NCBI GenBank assembly: GCA_028275145.1
Contig: JAQCNG010000261.1
Location: 1-5,572 of the forward strand
Direction: 5' to 3'
Length of the DNA stretch: 5,572 bases
DNA from: Halovenus sp.
GTDB taxonomy: Archaea; Halobacteriota; Halobacteria; Halobacteriales; Haloarculaceae
Below the pieces are notes generated by a model that saw only the letters and a list, made by a program, of their open reading frames with translations, searched no databases and was not told where the DNA came from. This document shows positions 4,067-5,572 of the stretch, in pieces; the first letter of the stretch is position 1, and each line of letters starts with the position of its first letter. A program made the position numbers and the translations under genes.

Positions 4067-4483
4067 ATGGAGACAGAGGGAGTGTTCGCACCGGAGACAC
4101 GCGAGACAGCCCGGGAGCGGTACGAGGAACTCGGGACGGCCGCCGGGGAGACTGTCCGGGCGGTCACCCGCGAGATGAACTTCGACAGTAGCGAGTACGA
4201 CCGGCGCGTGACCGACAAGGTCCGTCTGGCGGCACAGGACGCACTGTTTGCCTCGCTGTTGGCGGTGCGCGTCGGGAGTCGAGCGGAGTACGAGCGCTGG
4301 CGGGAGGCCCACGAGGGGGAACTGGTGGAGGCGGGGAGCGAGACTGCCGACAGGGTTGTCTGGCACGACCCGGCCTGGAGCGACGACGCCGTCGCCGCCA
4401 CCTTCCACAACGAGCGCGAGGCGGCCGTCACCACGCTCCGTCGACAGGCCTTTGGCCACCTCTACAGCGAGGTGCTCCGGTGA
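4067..4483 (+). CDS. Haloarchaeal protein of unknown function (resembles DUF5809)
   Basis: A 138-residue soluble, acidic protein with no signal peptide, membrane segment or cysteine. I believe it belongs to a Halobacteria-restricted family (DUF5809), from the N-terminus METEGVFAPETRETARERYE, the central QDALFASLLAVRVGSRAEYERW (residues about 57-78) and the closing segments DRVVWH and AATFHNEREAAVTTLRRQAF. The naming is from memory and only moderately sure. No catalytic motif is evident. Predicted content is mostly helical, with a conserved-looking H-D/W segment (VVWHDPAWSDDAV) that could form a binding site. Its TGA stop overlaps the GTG start of the NUDIX gene (GTGA at 4480-4483), and the NUDIX ribosome-binding site lies inside its last codons. 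The two proteins are therefore very probably made together, which suggests a shared role, but the sequence does not say which. Confidence 0.8.
   Translation: METEGVFAPETRETARERYEELGTAAGETVRAVTREMNFDSSEYDRRVTDKVRLAAQDALFASLLAVRVGSRAEYERWREAHEGELVEAGSETADRVVWHDPAWSDDAVAATFHNEREAAVTTLRRQAFGHLYSEVLR
4469..4474 (+). promoter_or_regulatory. Ribosome-binding site deciding the GTG start of the NUDIX gene
   Basis: GAGGTG lies inside the last codons of the upstream gene, 5 nt before the GTG at 4480. The next in-frame ATG is at residue 66, inside the catalytic domain, so this site and the GTG are needed to make a full-length protein. Confidence 0.7.
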
Positions 4484-5046
4484 CCGACCCGCCCGACACC
4501 GGGACCGACCGCTGGGACTGGCCGGTGGTCGAGTCGGTCGTCGAGTACGACAACAGCTGGTACACCGGGGGGTACGACCTCGTCGAACAGCCCGACGGCA
4601 CCGAGAAGCGCTACTACTGGGCGGCGCTCCCGCCGGCGGTGGTCGTCGTTGCTGTGGCCGACGGACAGTTGGTGATGGTCGAACAGTACCGGCCCGCCAT
4701 CCGGGAGCACTGCCTCGAACTGCCGGCCGGAATCGTCGAGGATGGCGAGTCGGCCACCACCGCCGGCGCGCGCGAACTCCGCGAGGAGACCGGGTTCGAC
4801 GCCGCCGGTGTCTCCCTGCTCGCGGAGTTCTGGTGTGCGACGGGGCTGCTCCGGCACCGCCGGTTTGTTGTCTTCGCCGAGGGGCTCACCCCGGTCGAGA
4901 CGGACCTCGACGACAACGAGTTTCTCTCCGTGCGGGCCGTGCCCGTCGAGGAGGCGCTGTCGCTGGCCCGGGAACCCCCGGCGAACGACGCCACTATCGA
5001 GGGGCTGTTGCTCGCGCGCGACGCCGAAGTGCTGTCCGAGGTCTGA
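4480..5046 (+). CDS. NUDIX hydrolase, ADP-ribose pyrophosphatase-like
   Basis: A 188-residue cytoplasmic hydrolase of nucleoside diphosphates linked to a moiety X. The NUDIX box is perfect: G84-x5-E90-x7-R98-E99-L100-x-E102-E103-x-G105-F, which binds Mg2+ and catalyses hydrolysis. The flanks resemble the ADP-ribose pyrophosphatase branch: VVVVAVADGQLVMVEQYRPA (about residues 54-73) and LELPAGIVEDGE leading into the box. The proline typical of ADP-ribose-specific enzymes some 15-16 residues after the box is not seen; the segment reads WCATGLLRHRRF. The substrate is therefore uncertain: ADP-ribose, another nucleotide sugar or a damaged nucleotide. The N-terminal 50 residues, rich in Trp/Tyr, look like the beta-sheet dimerisation part found in this group. 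The GTG start has a GAGGTG site 5 nt upstream. It overlaps the stop of the unknown upstream gene by 4 bp and is followed, after 101 bp, by a rhodanese on the same strand. Confidence 0.92.
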   Translation: MTDPPDTGTDRWDWPVVESVVEYDNSWYTGGYDLVEQPDGTEKRYYWAALPPAVVVVAVADGQLVMVEQYRPAIREHCLELPAGIVEDGESATTAGARELREETGFDAAGVSLLAEFWCATGLLRHRRFVVFAEGLTPVETDLDDNEFLSVRAVPVEEALSLAREPPANDATIEGLLLARDAEVLSEV

Positions 5047-5135
5047 GGCGAGCACCAGCCGATGTCGATTCCGTTTCAGTGTCGGTCACGAGCGACGCTT
5101 TGCCGTGGGCCGGGGAGTTTAGTGTATCGAGTGTA

Positions 5136-5143
5136 GAGGTGAT
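5136..5143 (+). promoter_or_regulatory. Ribosome-binding site of the rhodanese gene
   Basis: GAGGTGAT ends 4 nt before the ATG at 5148 and supports it over the in-frame GTG at 5139-5141, which lies inside this site. A TTTAGTGTA stretch at 5118-5126 could be a TATA element, but its spacing would give almost no leader, which does not fit use of this site. Co-transcription with the NUDIX gene is thus equally likely. The rest of the 5047-5147 gap holds nothing recognisable. Confidence 0.6.
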
Positions 5144-5147
5144 ACCG

Positions 5148-5522
5148 ATGGATGGGGAGATAACCTCGTCCGAGCTAGAGCGCGCGCTCGAGGAGAGTGA
5201 CCCGCTGGTGGTCGATATCCGGAACCCCCGACAGTTTGCCCGCGAGCGGGTGACCGGCAGCGTGAACATCCCGCTCTCGCGGCTTCCGGCGGAGATAGAC
5301 CGCGTCGCGGACTCGGACCACGTCGTCACGGTCTGCCCGCACGGCAAGGCCAGTGTCCGCGCCGCACGACTGGTCGGGTCCTTCGAGGGGTTGGACGGCA
5401 GTGTCGAGAGTCTGGCCGACGGTCTCGAGGGCTGGGAGGGACCAACGGAGTCGGACTCCCCGGAGACCGACCCCTCCAGCACCGCCCGGACCGGGTCTGA
5501 CTCGCCCGAGCCCCCCTTCTGA
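5148..5522 (+). CDS. Single-domain rhodanese-like sulfurtransferase
   Basis: A 124-residue protein with one rhodanese domain (residues about 3-97). The CH2A-like segment VVDIRNPRQFARERVTGSVN (21-40) has the conserved D23 and R25, followed by IPLSRLP. The catalytic loop is C63-P-H-G-K-A-S at the end of the strand HVVTVC. Such a Cys-centred loop carries a persulfide and passes sulfur to acceptors such as cyanide, thiols or tRNA- and cofactor-modifying enzymes. The more usual loop is CRSGxRS; the CPHGKAS variant keeps the basic residue and size but changes the character, so the acceptor is open. The helix SVRAARLV follows as expected. Residues 98-124 form a Ser/Pro/Glu/Thr-rich, probably disordered tail. 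The ATG at 5148 is chosen for its GAGGTGAT site. The same frame stays open far upstream through the NUDIX gene, but that region is arginine-rich shadow sequence, not protein. Confidence 0.9.
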   Translation: MDGEITSSELERALEESDPLVVDIRNPRQFARERVTGSVNIPLSRLPAEIDRVADSDHVVTVCPHGKASVRAARLVGSFEGLDGSVESLADGLEGWEGPTESDSPETDPSSTARTGSDSPEPPF

Positions 5523-5539
5523 CAGGCCTGCGGTGCCTG
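5523..5539 (+). terminator. Small hairpin after the rhodanese stop
   Basis: CAGGC (5523-5527) and GCCTG (5535-5539) form a 5-bp inverted repeat with a 7-nt loop, starting at the base after the TGA stop. A T-rich GTTCTTTAG follows at 5551-5559. Hairpin plus nearby T's could help end transcription, but the T-run is short and 12 bases away. Confidence 0.35.
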
Positions 5540-5550
5540 ACAACCAGAAC

Positions 5551-5565
5551 GTTCTTTAGTTATAA
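5551..5565 (+). promoter_or_regulatory. AT-rich promoter-like element at the right edge
   Basis: GTTCTTTAGTTATAA is an AT-rich island in a GC-rich context and contains TTTAGTTATAA, resembling a haloarchaeal TATA box. It probably serves a gene that begins just beyond the window. It could also act as a T-rich terminator for the rhodanese gene. No coding start is visible in the remaining seven bases. Confidence 0.45.
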
Positions 5566-5572
5566 CACAGAG

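Noticed and set aside
3848..4459. 203-codon minus-strand open frame opposite the unknown gene and through the rpl7ae leader
   Set aside because: No family resemblance, crosses the rpl7ae promoter and leader, and lies opposite a better-supported gene with acidic haloarchaeal composition.
4248..5522. Very long open frame (424 codons) in the rhodanese frame extending through the unknown and NUDIX genes
   Set aside because: The translation before 5148 is arginine/proline-rich and overlaps two genes with clear family motifs in other frames. Only the rhodanese part has real protein character and a ribosome-binding site.
1..5572. Defence system, CRISPR array or mobile element
   Set aside because: No regularly spaced repeats, transposase, integrase, terminal repeats or defence-domain proteins are visible. 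Gene content and composition are uniform core haloarchaeal chromosome.

Overview
The window is a gene-dense, GC-rich stretch of chromosome from a halophilic archaeon (class Halobacteria). The evidence is the strongly acidic proteins, archaeal/eukaryal-type ribosomal proteins (L7Ae, S28e, L24e), a haloarchaeal-type nucleoside diphosphate kinase, TATA/BRE-like promoters, and several genes whose start codon lies about where transcription should begin (leaderless). I see no mobile element, CRISPR array, tRNA or rRNA. I cannot name the genus with confidence.

Layout, left to right. (1) 1-438 (+): the C-terminal end of an FAD-dependent amine-oxidase/desaturase-like oxidoreductase. It converges on (2) 435-1280 (-), an HD-domain metal-dependent phosphohydrolase, and the two overlap by 4 bp at their stops. 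(3) 1347-1823 (-): a peroxiredoxin with a single cysteine. (4) A divergent promoter region, 1824-2009, leading to (5) tatA, 2010-2342 (+), which ends at a hairpin plus T-tract terminator-like element. (6) 2506-3821 (-), read right to left: the tightly packed operon rpl7ae - rps28e - rpl24e - ndk, with stop/start overlaps at the last two junctions and a ribosome-binding site overlapping the stop at the first. (7) 3822-4066: a divergent intergenic region holding the ribosomal promoter and a structured leader. (8) 4067-5046 (+): a haloarchaeal protein of unknown function overlapping a NUDIX hydrolase by 4 bp. (9) 5148-5522 (+): a small rhodanese. (10) An AT-rich promoter-like motif at the right edge, for a gene outside the window.

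Most of the window is ordinary housekeeping DNA: translation, nucleotide balancing, protein export, peroxide defence and nucleotide hydrolysis. The most interesting signal is not a protein. It is the roughly 90-nt 5' leader of the rpl7ae operon, which can fold into a long hairpin. Its internal loop holds a box C-like UGAUGA facing a UGA, resembling a kink-turn, the RNA motif bound by L7Ae. The base of the hairpin pairs with the first bases of the Shine-Dalgarno sequence. This suggests that L7Ae represses its own translation, and through coupling that of S28e, L24e and Ndk. The second notable point is that L24e has lost three of the four zinc-binding cysteines found in zinc-finger members of its family. 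I found no convincing previously undescribed multi-gene system.
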